From positions 1-34,983 of the forward strand of contig JAGGYA010000005.1 of NCBI GenBank assembly GCA_021162785.1: a DNA stretch of 34,983 nt, read 5' to 3'. A model generated the notes under the pieces. The model searched no databases, was not told the DNA's origin, and saw nothing but the letters and a program-made list of their open reading frames with translations. Position 1 is the stretch's first letter. The number at the start of each line of letters is the position of its first letter. Below, piece by piece: positions 7,146 to 15,043 of this stretch. Made by a program: the position numbers and the translations under genes. This DNA is from Candidatus Calescibacteriota bacterium. Lineage in GTDB: Bacteria > CAIJMQ01 > JAADFP01.

Positions 7146-9047
7146 ATGGTAAGGAATCTACTCTTAATTATTGCCATCCCTTTCATGGGTGCATTGTTTT
7201 CCCTTATCTTCCCGAAAAAGAGGGGATGGAGAGAGGCAGTTAGTTTCCTCACTGCTTTATATACCTTTATCCTTGCCATAAAAGTATTTCAAGGATCCAA
7301 TTTTACTCTAAGATTCCCCATAAGTTACTTACTTTCCTTCCATTTTGATTTAAGGGTTTCCCCCTTAAGTTCTGCATTGGTGCTGTTTGTAGCCCTATTT
7401 GGTTTCCTTATAATTCTTTATTCTTTCTTCTACTATTTCGGTAAAGAGAGAGAAAAAGAATATTATGCCTATCTTTTAGGTGTTATAGGTTCAACAATTG
7501 GGGCTTTATTCTCGGATAATATTTTCCTTTTTCTGTTTTTCTGGGGTTTACTTTTACTCCTTCTTTATGCTCTATCTTCCTTAGGCTCTCTCACTTCTGC
7601 TAATCGTGCCTTAATCGTAGTGGGGAGTGCGGATCTTCTTTTACTCCTGGGATTGGTAATGCTTTCCTTCATTAGTGGTCATTCCAATTTTTCTGAGATT
7701 CACTTGCTTTCTTTCAAGAACGGATTAAATTTGCTGGTATTCTTTTTAATTTTTGCTGGTGCCTTGGCTAAAGCAGGTGCTCTTCCTTTCCATTCCTGGA
7801 TCCCGGAGATCTCAGAAGATGTTCCAGTTACTGTAATGGCCATCTTACCAGCCAGTTTAGATAAACTTCTTGGAATTTATCTTCTCTTCCGGTTAGTAAC
7901 AGAATTTTTCTCTATATCCCCTGGGAGTGGAGTTTCTACTGTGGTGATGTTTATAGGTGCTTTGACCATTATAGGTGGGGTTCTTTTAGCCCTTTTACAA
8001 CATGATTTTAAACGATTGTTGTCTTTCCATGCTGTAAGCCAGGTGGGATATATGGTTTTGGGAATAGGGACGGGGATTCCTTTAGCTATAGCTGGGGGAC
8101 TGTTTCATATGGTTAATAACGCTATCTATAAGTCTTCCTTGTTCTTAAGTAGTGGAAATGTGGAGAAACAAACGGGAACATCTAAGCTTGAAGATTTGGG
8201 AGGGTTGGGTAAGTATATGCCCATAACTTTTGCCACCTTTTTAATAACTGCATTTGCTATTTCAGGAGTTCCACCTCTCAATGGTTTCTTTTCTAAATGG
8301 ATGATTTATCAAGGTCTGGTGGAATTGGGAAAGGAAGGTATCAGGACATGGATTATATGGCTGGTAGCAGCTATGTTTGGCTCTGCGCTTACTCTTGCCT
8401 CTTTTATAAAACTAACACATGCTGTGTTTCTTGGTCGTCCTACTGTGGAGAAGAAGAGGACTGAAGTCCCCTGGCCCATGTGGGTTCCCTCAGTAGTTTT
8501 AGCAATTCTATGTGTAATTTTTGGTGTATTTGCCTATCCCATCCCATTAAACTCTTTCATCCTACCCGTAGTTCATTTACCTCCTCCAGAGGAGTGGATA
8601 GGGTGGTGGCAACCGCTTCTTTCCACCTGGCTCATAATTTGTAGCCTTTTCTTAGGGATCATCCTCTATCTTTTCTCTAAGGTTTCCTCCTACAGGGTCA
8701 CGGAAAGTTATATAGGGGGAGAAGAATTGACTGAGGATATGCGGTTGCCAGGTACGCATTTTTACTTTACTTTTGAAGAACTCAAAGGGGTTAATCAGAT
8801 ACTCAAACTACTAAGAGGGAAGATTGTAGATTTTTACTCCTATGTAGTGGACCTGGGTAAATTCTTTTATAGAGTTATTTATGTCTTCTTGGATAGATTA
8901 GTGGATTATGGTTGGAGAGGGATTACGGCTATCCTGCGATTGATAGGAAAAGGTATTTCTCTCCTTCATACGGGTATTTTACCTACTTATATTACTTGGG
9001 CACTTTTTGGTATACTTATTTTTCTTCTAATTTGTTTAGGATTATAA
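7146..9047 (+). CDS. Antiporter-like subunit 2 (NuoL type) with an altered TM5 site
   Basis: This is the longest membrane subunit, at 633 residues, with the antiporter core plus a C-terminal extension of further helices recalling NuoL/MbxH'-like proteins. Lys209 (ALAKAGALPFHSWIPE), Lys289 (LQHDFKRLLSFH) and Lys384 (GFFSKWMIY) are present. The TM5 glutamate is replaced by Gly134: the segment reads FLFFWGLLLL where the sister subunits have FWE or FLE. After about residue 520 a soluble stretch, SYIGGEELTEDMRLPGTHFY, leads to the terminal helices. GGAGGATAG precedes the start. It may conduct ions differently or be mainly structural. Confidence 0.85.
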   Translation: MVRNLLLIIAIPFMGALFSLIFPKKRGWREAVSFLTALYTFILAIKVFQGSNFTLRFPISYLLSFHFDLRVSPLSSALVLFVALFGFLIILYSFFYYFGKEREKEYYAYLLGVIGSTIGALFSDNIFLFLFFWGLLLLLLYALSSLGSLTSANRALIVVGSADLLLLLGLVMLSFISGHSNFSEIHLLSFKNGLNLLVFFLIFAGALAKAGALPFHSWIPEISEDVPVTVMAILPASLDKLLGIYLLFRLVTEFFSISPGSGVSTVVMFIGALTIIGGVLLALLQHDFKRLLSFHAVSQVGYMVLGIGTGIPLAIAGGLFHMVNNAIYKSSLFLSSGNVEKQTGTSKLEDLGGLGKYMPITFATFLITAFAISGVPPLNGFFSKWMIYQGLVELGKEGIRTWIIWLVAAMFGSALTLASFIKLTHAVFLGRPTVEKKRTEVPWPMWVPSVVLAILCVIFGVFAYPIPLNSFILPVVHLPPPEEWIGWWQPLLSTWLIICSLFLGIILYLFSKVSSYRVTESYIGGEELTEDMRLPGTHFYFTFEELKGVNQILKLLRGKIVDFYSYVVDLGKFFYRVIYVFLDRLVDYGWRGITAILRLIGKGISLLHTGILPTYITWALFGILIFLLICLGL

Positions 9048-9048
9048 A

Positions 9049-9609
9049 ATGGAAATATTGGTTTTATTGATATTGATGATCATAGGGGCCTTTATAGCTA
9101 CGGAAACGAGAGACCTCCTTTCTTCAGTAATTTCTGTAGGTGCAGTAGGTTTCCTCCTATGTCTTGCTTTCCTATATTTAAAAGCACCTGATATAGCTAT
9201 TACCCAGATGGTGGTGGAGGTTCTTGCCCTTATTATTCTGATAAGGGCAACTCTACATAGAGATTTAACATTCGTCAAAGGTATGAGGGCTAAACTGGGT
9301 TTAGGATTCTCCCTCTTTGCTGTAGTAGTAGTTACAGTATTATCTATTCCCTTCTTCCAAGACTTACCCAAGTTTGGACACCCACTTCTTTCCGAAGGAA
9401 GAAGTGTAGCTAATTTTTACCTCCAGGAAGGATTGAGAAAAACAGGGGCAGCAAACATAACTACCTCTGTTCTCTTAGATTTTCGCATGTATGATACTTT
9501 GGGAGAAGCTACTATTCTCTTTACTTCTATTCTGGGCGCCTTAGCCATTTTGCGTAGGCCTTCTCATAAAAAAGTTAAAGAGAAAGATAAGGAAGAGGCT
9601 TTAAAATGA
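9049..9609 (+). CDS. MbhD-MbhE fusion (DUF4040 / MrpA C-terminal type)
   Basis: This 186-residue membrane protein joins two modules. Residues 1-80 match the MbhD/DUF4040 unit, seen also at the MrpA C-terminus, with APDIAITQMVVEVLALIILIR. Residues about 90-175 match MbhE, with NITTSVLLDFRMYDTLGEAT. Pyrococcus encodes MbhD and MbhE separately. The basic tail is KKVKEKDKEE. It starts one base after the NuoL-like stop, and its own stop overlaps the next start by ATGA. Confidence 0.85.
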   Translation: MEILVLLILMIIGAFIATETRDLLSSVISVGAVGFLLCLAFLYLKAPDIAITQMVVEVLALIILIRATLHRDLTFVKGMRAKLGLGFSLFAVVVVTVLSIPFFQDLPKFGHPLLSEGRSVANFYLQEGLRKTGAANITTSVLLDFRMYDTLGEATILFTSILGALAILRRPSHKKVKEKDKEEALK

Positions 9610-10109
9610 AGGAAGAGGAAAAGGGTTTAAGCACCATAGTTAAAGTAGTAACGCGGTGGATTGTAGGGTTTATTCTCCTTTTTGGAATTTATATTGTAAT
9701 TTTTGGACATCTTACACCCGGAGGGGGATTCCCAGGTGGAGTAATCATTGCCGGAGTCTTTGTCCTTCTTACTCTGAGTTTTGGAAGGGAAGTGCCATTG
9801 AGGAAACTTAACAGCACTTTGGCTTCCGAATTAGATTCATTTGGTGCTTTAGTATTCCTTTTGGTGGGAATCTTAGGGCTTTATTTAGCTACCTATTTTG
9901 CCCAGAACTTCATAACTACTTTCCCCCAGCAGTATTTCCGTCCTTTCTCTGCAGGAGTAATCCCAATTTGCAATCTGGCTATAGGTTTAAAAGTTGGGGC
10001 TTCTATTTTCATGGTATTTATAATCCTTGCTGTAACAAGAGTGATAAGTGTTGGGGAAGGAAGAATGAAGATGTTGAGGAAGAGGACGGGTCGCAGGAGG
10101 AGGAAGTAA
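9606..10109 (+). CDS. mnhB: MrpB/MnhB-like subunit (MbhF type)
   Basis: This 167-residue subunit of an Mrp-type Na+/H+ antiporter module has four predicted helices. The signature is GHLTPGGGFPGGVIIAG at about residues 37-53. It corresponds to MbhF of Pyrococcus membrane-bound hydrogenase. It is translationally coupled to the preceding gene, and its stop directly abuts the MnhC start. The basic tail RKRTGRRRRK should lie in the cytoplasm. Confidence 0.9.
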   Translation: MKEEEKGLSTIVKVVTRWIVGFILLFGIYIVIFGHLTPGGGFPGGVIIAGVFVLLTLSFGREVPLRKLNSTLASELDSFGALVFLLVGILGLYLATYFAQNFITTFPQQYFRPFSAGVIPICNLAIGLKVGASIFMVFIILAVTRVISVGEGRMKMLRKRTGRRRRK

Positions 10110-10457
10110 ATGGAATTTATTCTGTGTTTCTTTCTTTTAATGGTGGGACTTTATGCAGTGGTAACCAAAAGAAATCTGGTGAAGATAATAATCGGCCTTG
10201 CCATTATGGAATATGCAATTAATCTGTTTTTGATACTTATTGGTTATAGAAAAGATGGTATAGCCCCTATTATGACATCCACTATGGATAGGGTAGAATT
10301 TTTAAGAAAAGCAGTGGATCCTTTACCCCAGGCGCTGGTAATTACTTCCATTGTGATAGGTTTTGGAATACTGGCCCTTGCTGTTTCTATAGCCATAAGA
10401 ATTTATGAAAGATTTGGGACTTTTGATATTAATGAGATAAAGAAATTGAAGGGGTAA
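10110..10457 (+). CDS. mnhC: MrpC/MnhC-like subunit (NuoK type, MbhG)
   Basis: This 115-residue three-helix protein is homologous to NuoK and MnhC. Typical features are the IIGLAIMEYAINLFLI helix with its membrane-embedded glutamate and the later DPLPQALVITSIVIGFG segment. It starts immediately after the MnhB stop and ends two bases before the MnhD start. Confidence 0.92.
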   Translation: MEFILCFFLLMVGLYAVVTKRNLVKIIIGLAIMEYAINLFLILIGYRKDGIAPIMTSTMDRVEFLRKAVDPLPQALVITSIVIGFGILALAVSIAIRIYERFGTFDINEIKKLKG

Positions 10458-10459
10458 AA

Positions 10460-11953
10460 ATGAAGTTAATACCTTTAATGGTTGCCATACCCTTGGGGAC
10501 TGCTTTCTTCATCCCCATGGTATCAAGAAAAAATCAAAGAGTACCGGATTTATTGGGAAATCTTTGTACTTTTACCCTATTTCTCCTTTCTCTATGTTTA
10601 ATTAGGTTTGTACCTCAGGTTTATTTTATGGGAGGATGGAAACCCCCTTTTGGAATTACATTGGTTTTGGATGGTCTTTCTTCTTTCATGTTAATTTTGG
10701 TTAATCTTGTAACATTCCTCATTACCCTTTACTCCATATCCTATATGGAACTTTACACTTCAAAACTGAGATATTATAGTCTTCTCCTTTTAATGCTTGC
10801 AGGAATGAATGGAGTTATACTTACGGGAGATATTTTTAATCTCTTCGTCTTTTTAGAAATTGCAGTAATTTCTGCTTATGCATTGACCGGTTTTGGTACT
10901 GAAGCAGAAGAATTGGAAGCATCTTTTAAATACTTAGTTCTGGGTTCGGTATCCTCAGTTTTCATTCTCTTGGGGATTGCTTTTATTTATTCCTTGACGG
11001 GGTCATTAAATCTGGCAGATATAAGTCAGAAACTGGCAGGAGAGGGAATCTTTCAATCTCCTGCATTATGGTTTGCAATTATCCTTTTCCTTTACGGATT
11101 TGGAATGAAGTCCGCTATAATGCCGTTTCATCCCTGGCTTCCTGATGCTCACCCCTCAGCACCTGCACCCATCTCTGCCATGCTTTCCGGTTTGCTGATA
11201 AAAGCAGCGGGTGTCTATCCACTTCTTCGTATCTTTTACAACATGTTTGGAATGGGCAATTTATCGCAAAAATTTATCCCCCAGATTTTGATGGTGCTGG
11301 GAGGGATCTCCATGGCTGGTGGTGCACTTCTTGCACTTATTCAAACGGATATTAAGAGAATGTTTGCCTATTCCAGTATAAGTCATATGGGTTATATCTT
11401 TCTTGCTCTTTCATTGGGTACACCCTTAGGCATTCTGGGAGCACTTTTCCATATTTTTTCCCATGCAGTATCTAAATCTTTACTTTTCCTTACCTCAGGT
11501 TCCCTTGAATATGTGCTTCATACTCGAGATATAAGAAAGATGGGAGGTATAGAAGAAAGAATGCCCATTACTGCATTCTCAGGGAATATAGGATTTCTTT
11601 CTCTTGCTGGAATACCACCTTTGGCTGGATTCTGGTCAAAACTCTTTATTATCCTTGCTTTAGTGAAAGCGGAAAGACTTGGATGGGCAATTTTTGCCTG
11701 TGGGGTTAGTGTATTAACCCTTGGATATTATTTGAGGATGAACCGGTATGTATTTTTTGGAAAAATTAAAAGCGCATTTCGGAGAGTCAAAGAAGCACCA
11801 GGCACGATGCTTGGAGCAATGGTTTTGCTCTCCCTCGTGGTTATTTTCCTTGGTTCTCTTTTAATTCCACCTGTAAAGAAAGTGTTACTCAGCCCGGCTG
11901 TGCATATACTTTACTCTGGCGAGGACTATGTGAAGCTGGTGTTAGGAGGGTGA
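10460..11953 (+). CDS. mnhD: MrpD/MnhD-like antiporter subunit (MbhH type), antiporter subunit 3
   Basis: This 497-residue antiporter-like subunit has about 14 helices. The key residues are intact: Glu133 (NLFVFLEIAVISAYAL), Lys217 (GMKSAIMPFHPWLPDAH), a TM8 Lys (IQTDIKRMFAYSS) and a TM12 Lys (LAGFWSKLFII). Its position after MnhC and before MnhE matches Mrp and Mbh operons. With the two NuoL/N-like subunits upstream it gives three candidate ion channels, as in complex I. Confidence 0.92.
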   Translation: MKLIPLMVAIPLGTAFFIPMVSRKNQRVPDLLGNLCTFTLFLLSLCLIRFVPQVYFMGGWKPPFGITLVLDGLSSFMLILVNLVTFLITLYSISYMELYTSKLRYYSLLLLMLAGMNGVILTGDIFNLFVFLEIAVISAYALTGFGTEAEELEASFKYLVLGSVSSVFILLGIAFIYSLTGSLNLADISQKLAGEGIFQSPALWFAIILFLYGFGMKSAIMPFHPWLPDAHPSAPAPISAMLSGLLIKAAGVYPLLRIFYNMFGMGNLSQKFIPQILMVLGGISMAGGALLALIQTDIKRMFAYSSISHMGYIFLALSLGTPLGILGALFHIFSHAVSKSLLFLTSGSLEYVLHTRDIRKMGGIEERMPITAFSGNIGFLSLAGIPPLAGFWSKLFIILALVKAERLGWAIFACGVSVLTLGYYLRMNRYVFFGKIKSAFRRVKEAPGTMLGAMVLLSLVVIFLGSLLIPPVKKVLLSPAVHILYSGEDYVKLVLGG

Positions 11954-11954
11954 G

Positions 11955-12458
11955 GTGAAAAGATTTACACTCTTTATCGTTTTGTTTTTTGTTTGGATCC
12001 TTTTAGTCTATTCTAAGCCTTTGGATAAAGTAGCCTTTCGACAGAATCTTTGGATAGGGTTATTGGTTTCTCTTTTTGTAGGTGTTTATTTGGGTGACCT
12101 TCTTCCTGAAAGAGTGGGTAAGTTTTATAATCCTCGAAGGATCCTTGCTTTTTTAGGTTACCTCCCTGTGTTTTTCTGGTATTGTCTTTTAGCTAACTTG
12201 GATGTAGCCTATCGAGTTCTTCACCCCAGACTACCCATTAGACCAGGAATTGTAAAGGTTAAAACCTCTATAAAAAGTGAGAGTGGTAGGGTAGCTCTTG
12301 CTAATTCCATAACTCTTACTCCTGGTACCTTAAGTGTGGATCTGGTAGGTGATACATTGTATGTCCATTGGATTTATGTTAGAAGTGAGAACATAGAAGA
12401 GGCGACGGAGTATATTGTAAAAAGATTTGAAAAATTCTTAAAAATTATATTTGATTAG
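11955..12458 (+). CDS. mnhE: MrpE/MnhE-like subunit (MbhA type)
   Basis: This 167-residue subunit has three N-terminal helices followed by a soluble domain from about residue 90. The soluble part carries the family hallmark SGRVALANSITLTPGTLSVDL. It starts with GTG, one base after the MnhD stop, behind GGAGGG. The short C-terminal region VHWIYVRSENIEEA is also characteristic. It belongs to the outer part of the Mrp module. Confidence 0.9.
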   Translation: MKRFTLFIVLFFVWILLVYSKPLDKVAFRQNLWIGLLVSLFVGVYLGDLLPERVGKFYNPRRILAFLGYLPVFFWYCLLANLDVAYRVLHPRLPIRPGIVKVKTSIKSESGRVALANSITLTPGTLSVDLVGDTLYVHWIYVRSENIEEATEYIVKRFEKFLKIIFD

Positions 12459-12467
12459 GAGATAAAG

Positions 12468-12728
12468 ATGGTTATTTTAGTTTTTACAATTGTATTGTTG
12501 ATTTCCACGCTTCTATGTCTTTATCGAATAGGAAGAGGCCCCACCCCTCCGGATCGAACTGTAGCCATTGATATCTTAGGAATCCTAATAGTGGGATTCT
12601 GTGCATTTCTCTCCATTAAAAGTGGCCGGGATTTTTATATGAACATAGCTCTTTCATGGTCGCTCTTTAATTTTCTTGGCACTCTTACGCTGGCGAAGTT
12701 CCTGGAAGGAAAAGGATTTGACGAATAG
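12468..12728 (+). CDS. mnhF: MrpF/MnhF-like subunit (MbhB type)
   Basis: This 86-residue three-helix subunit has the MnhF signature RGPTPPDRTVAIDILG near residues 23-38. TTAGGAGATAAAG lies ahead of the ATG. Order and spacing match the E-F-G gene order of Mrp operons. Confidence 0.92.
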   Translation: MVILVFTIVLLISTLLCLYRIGRGPTPPDRTVAIDILGILIVGFCAFLSIKSGRDFYMNIALSWSLFNFLGTLTLAKFLEGKGFDE

Positions 12729-12737
12729 GGGGAGGGT

Positions 12738-13061
12738 ATGAGAGAAGTTATAGCCTTTATTATTATGGGAATAGGGGTTACTTTTGATTTCCTCGGATGT
12801 TTGGGACTTGTGAGGCTACCTGATCTTTACAATAGACTTCAGGCTTCCACCAAATGTGTAACACTTGGAACTATTCTTATAATGGTAGGAGTAATTGTTT
12901 TTACTGGATGGAACCAAATTGGGTTTAAAGCACTTCTCACTTTACTCTTTATATTGATTACCTCACCCACAGCTTCTCATGCTCTTGCCCGGGGCGCATA
13001 CAAAGCAGGGGTAAAACTCTGGGATAAAAGTGTATGTGACCAATATGGAGGGGAGAAGTAA
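12738..13061 (+). CDS. mnhG: MrpG/MnhG-like subunit (MbhC type)
   Basis: This 107-residue three-helix subunit has the typical GCLGLVRLPDLYNRLQASTKCVTLG segment around residues 20-44 and the conserved ITSPTASHALARGAY near residues 75-89. A GGGGGAGGG motif precedes the ATG. It completes the Mrp-like module before the ferredoxin gene. Confidence 0.92.
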   Translation: MREVIAFIIMGIGVTFDFLGCLGLVRLPDLYNRLQASTKCVTLGTILIMVGVIVFTGWNQIGFKALLTLLFILITSPTASHALARGAYKAGVKLWDKSVCDQYGGEK

Positions 13062-13062
13062 C

Positions 13063-13686
13063 ATGAAGAAGCCCAAAATTAGAGAAATAAAAGAAGCTTT
13101 AAGGGCTCTTATAAAAGGGCCTTATACAGTTCCCTTCCCAAAGGTGCCCCATAAACCTTACCCTGGCTTCAGAGGAGCACCCAAGTTTAATCCGGATGAA
13201 TGTGTGGGATGTGGAGCATGTGCCAATGTGTGTCCAACAAATACTATTGAAGTTGAAGATTTGGTGGATGAAGAGAAAGGTGTAGGTAAACGGATCATTA
13301 CCCTTTATTATCAAAATTGTGAATTTTGTGGATTTTGTCAGGAATGTTGTATCACGGGCAAGGGAGTGGAATTATCTCAAGAATTTGATCTGGCTACTTT
13401 TGATAGAAAAAGTATTTTTACTCGTGTGGAGAAAGAACTTGCATTATGTGAAATCTGTGGTAAACCAGTAACTACTTGGGATCATTTACGCTGGCTTGAA
13501 GATAAGCTGGGCTACCTTGCTTACACCAATCCTCAAATAATTCTTGCCACTCATTATGATATTGAGGAGATAAAAAAGAAACCCCTGAGAAAAGAAATAA
13601 AGGGAAGATTTGATCAAATGCGAATTCTCTGCCCACAACATAGACGGGAGGTTTACAGACTCGAAGAGCGGGGAAAGAAAAAATAG
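13063..13686 (+). CDS. HycF/HyfH/NuoI-like ferredoxin subunit with C-terminal metal site
   Basis: This two-cluster ferredoxin subunit (207 residues) is of the NuoI/EchF/MbhN family. The first cluster motif is CVGCGACANVCP, the second CEFCGFCQECC. A C-terminal region adds CEICGKP and, about 60 residues later, CPQHRR. This resembles the extra cysteine pairs in HycF and HyfH and could bind a metal. The chosen start is the ATG at 13063, two bases after the MnhG stop behind GGAGGGGAG. A longer frame from 13030 would overlap mnhG for no reason. The product probably links the hydrogenase to ferredoxin or to the HydB/HydG module. Confidence 0.88.
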   Translation: MKKPKIREIKEALRALIKGPYTVPFPKVPHKPYPGFRGAPKFNPDECVGCGACANVCPTNTIEVEDLVDEEKGVGKRIITLYYQNCEFCGFCQECCITGKGVELSQEFDLATFDRKSIFTRVEKELALCEICGKPVTTWDHLRWLEDKLGYLAYTNPQIILATHYDIEEIKKKPLRKEIKGRFDQMRILCPQHRREVYRLEERGKKK

Positions 13687-13690
13687 TCTA

Positions 13691-14155
13691 ATGTTCCCCT
13701 CACTTAAAGAGTTCTTCTTAGAGATAAAGGGAAAAAAGGTATTGTTTGTAGGGCTTGGAAATGAGATGAGAGGCGATGATGGAGCGGGATTGTATTTCGT
13801 AGAGAAAATAGCAGAATTAAATAGAAATAACTGGAGAGTGTTAAAGGTTGGGGTCTCCCTTGAAAATTGGTTAGGTAGAATAATTTCTTCCGATTCTTCA
13901 CTGATTGTTTTGGTGGATTCTTCGTATTTTGGGGGGAAAGTAGGTGAAATGAAACTTCTTGATTTAAAGAAAATAACTGCTCCAGGATTCACCCATAATT
14001 TTTCTTTCCCTATGGTTATTCACATGATGGAAGAAAGTGGAAAAGAAGTGAAATTTTTGGGAATTCAACCAAAAAGGACAAAATTAGGAGAGGAACTATC
14101 TTCTGAGGTTAAAGGGAGTATTGAAAAATTTTTCCTTTGGTTAAAAAATGCATGA
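13691..14155 (+). CDS. hycI: Hydrogenase maturation endopeptidase (HycI-like)
   Basis: This 154-residue endopeptidase removes the C-terminal extension of the NiFe large subunit after nickel insertion. The signature GLGNEMRGDDGAG sits near residues 21-33, and a metal-binding Asp lies in VLVDSSYFGG. A later His lies in THNFSFPMVIHMM. These fit the nickel-sensing Asp/Asp/His set of HycI and HybD. The frame is open back to 13610, but the ATG at 13691 lies five bases after the previous stop and starts the conserved fold. The obvious substrate is the catalytic subunit encoded at 4595. Confidence 0.88.
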   Translation: MFPSLKEFFLEIKGKKVLFVGLGNEMRGDDGAGLYFVEKIAELNRNNWRVLKVGVSLENWLGRIISSDSSLIVLVDSSYFGGKVGEMKLLDLKKITAPGFTHNFSFPMVIHMMEESGKEVKFLGIQPKRTKLGEELSSEVKGSIEKFFLWLKNA

Positions 14156-14396
14156 AGTTACTGTGGCGGAAAATATAGTAAAGATTGCCTTGAATGTTAT
14201 GAAAGAGCACAGTTTAAAAAAAATAAATAAAATAAACATTAAAGTGGGGAAGATGAGTTGTATAAATGAGGAATCATTACAGTTTGCTTTTGAAATTTTG
14301 GCAAAGGAGAGTGGATTGGAAGATGTGGACCTTCATATCATTCGAGAGAATGAGTTATTCGATATTTATGTGGAGAGCATTGAGGGAGAAAAATGA
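14148..14396 (+). CDS. hypA: HypA-like nickel delivery protein lacking the zinc domain
   Basis: HypA hands nickel to the hydrogenase large subunit together with HypB. The protein begins MHEVTVAENIV, with the invariant His2 nickel ligand, and continues with KINKINIKVGKMSCINEE and the LQFAFEIL helix. It is only 82 residues against the usual 110-120. After DLHIIRE (about residue 67) the sequence goes straight to DIYVESIEGE, which matches the family's final strand. The whole Zn-binding loop with its two CXXC pairs is missing. The reading frame is clean and ends in an ATGA overlap with hypB, so this looks like a domain deletion rather than a broken gene. Confidence 0.8.
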   Translation: MHEVTVAENIVKIALNVMKEHSLKKINKINIKVGKMSCINEESLQFAFEILAKESGLEDVDLHIIRENELFDIYVESIEGEK

Positions 14397-15043
14397 AGAT
14401 TAAAGTTGTAGAACCGGTTCTTAAGGCAAATAGGGTAATGGCTGAAGAGATCCGGAGATATCTGGGAAGTAAGGGAGTAAAATTGATAAATATATTGGGT
14501 TCTCCTGGTGCAGGTAAGACTCAATTTATAAAAAGAACCCTTGAGCAATTGGAAAATAAAGAAATAATAGGTGTAATTGAAGGGGATATTTCCACTACTT
14601 TTGATGCTGAAGAGTTAGTTTCCTTGGGAGTGGAGATTGTGCAGATAAATACCAAAGGAGCATGCCATCTGGATGCACGTATGATCAAACAGGCTTTGGA
14701 ACAAATGAGACTGGATGGTAAAAAAGTAATTTTCGTGGAAAATGTGGGTAATCTTGTATGTCCGGCTGAATTTCCCTTAGGAGAAGATTTAAGGATTCTT
14801 GTACTTTCTTTAACCGAGGGACTTCATAAACCTCTTAAGTATCCCTTGGCTTTCCGAACATCCCAGGTTCTTATTCTCAATAAAAGCGATCTCCTACCGC
14901 ATCTTGATGTAAACCCATCTATTATTCGGGAAGAAGCTTTAAGTATCAACAATCAGATGAGAATTTTTCAACTCTCTTCTCTTACCGGAGAAGGATTTTC
15001 TAACTGGATGGATTATTTCCAGAATTACCTTTCCACCTTATGA
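14393..15043 (+). CDS. hypB: HypB, GTPase for nickel insertion
   Basis: This 216-residue SIMIBI-class GTPase drives nickel insertion into NiFe hydrogenase. It has a P-loop GSPGAGKT (residues 36-43), a GDISTTFDAEEL segment, the metal-site motif TKGACHLDARMI, VENVGNLVCP and the guanine specificity motif LNKSD. There is no N-terminal His-rich or CXXCGC nickel-storage extension. It overlaps hypA by four bases and hypF by four bases. Because the HypA here lacks its zinc domain, the HypA-HypB contact may be unusual. Confidence 0.93.
   Translation: MKIKVVEPVLKANRVMAEEIRRYLGSKGVKLINILGSPGAGKTQFIKRTLEQLENKEIIGVIEGDISTTFDAEELVSLGVEIVQINTKGACHLDARMIKQALEQMRLDGKKVIFVENVGNLVCPAEFPLGEDLRILVLSLTEGLHKPLKYPLAFRTSQVLILNKSDLLPHLDVNPSIIREEALSINNQMRIFQLSSLTGEGFSNWMDYFQNYLSTL

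Noticed and set aside
13610-13690. Extended N-terminus of the maturation endopeptidase
   Set aside because: It would overlap the ferredoxin gene by 77 bases and adds no conserved sequence; the ATG at 13691 gives a normal length.
14340-14400. Frameshift that might have removed the HypA zinc domain
   Set aside because: The frame is clean, the C-terminal family strand is kept, and the stop overlaps the hypB start in the usual ATGA manner. A domain deletion fits better.
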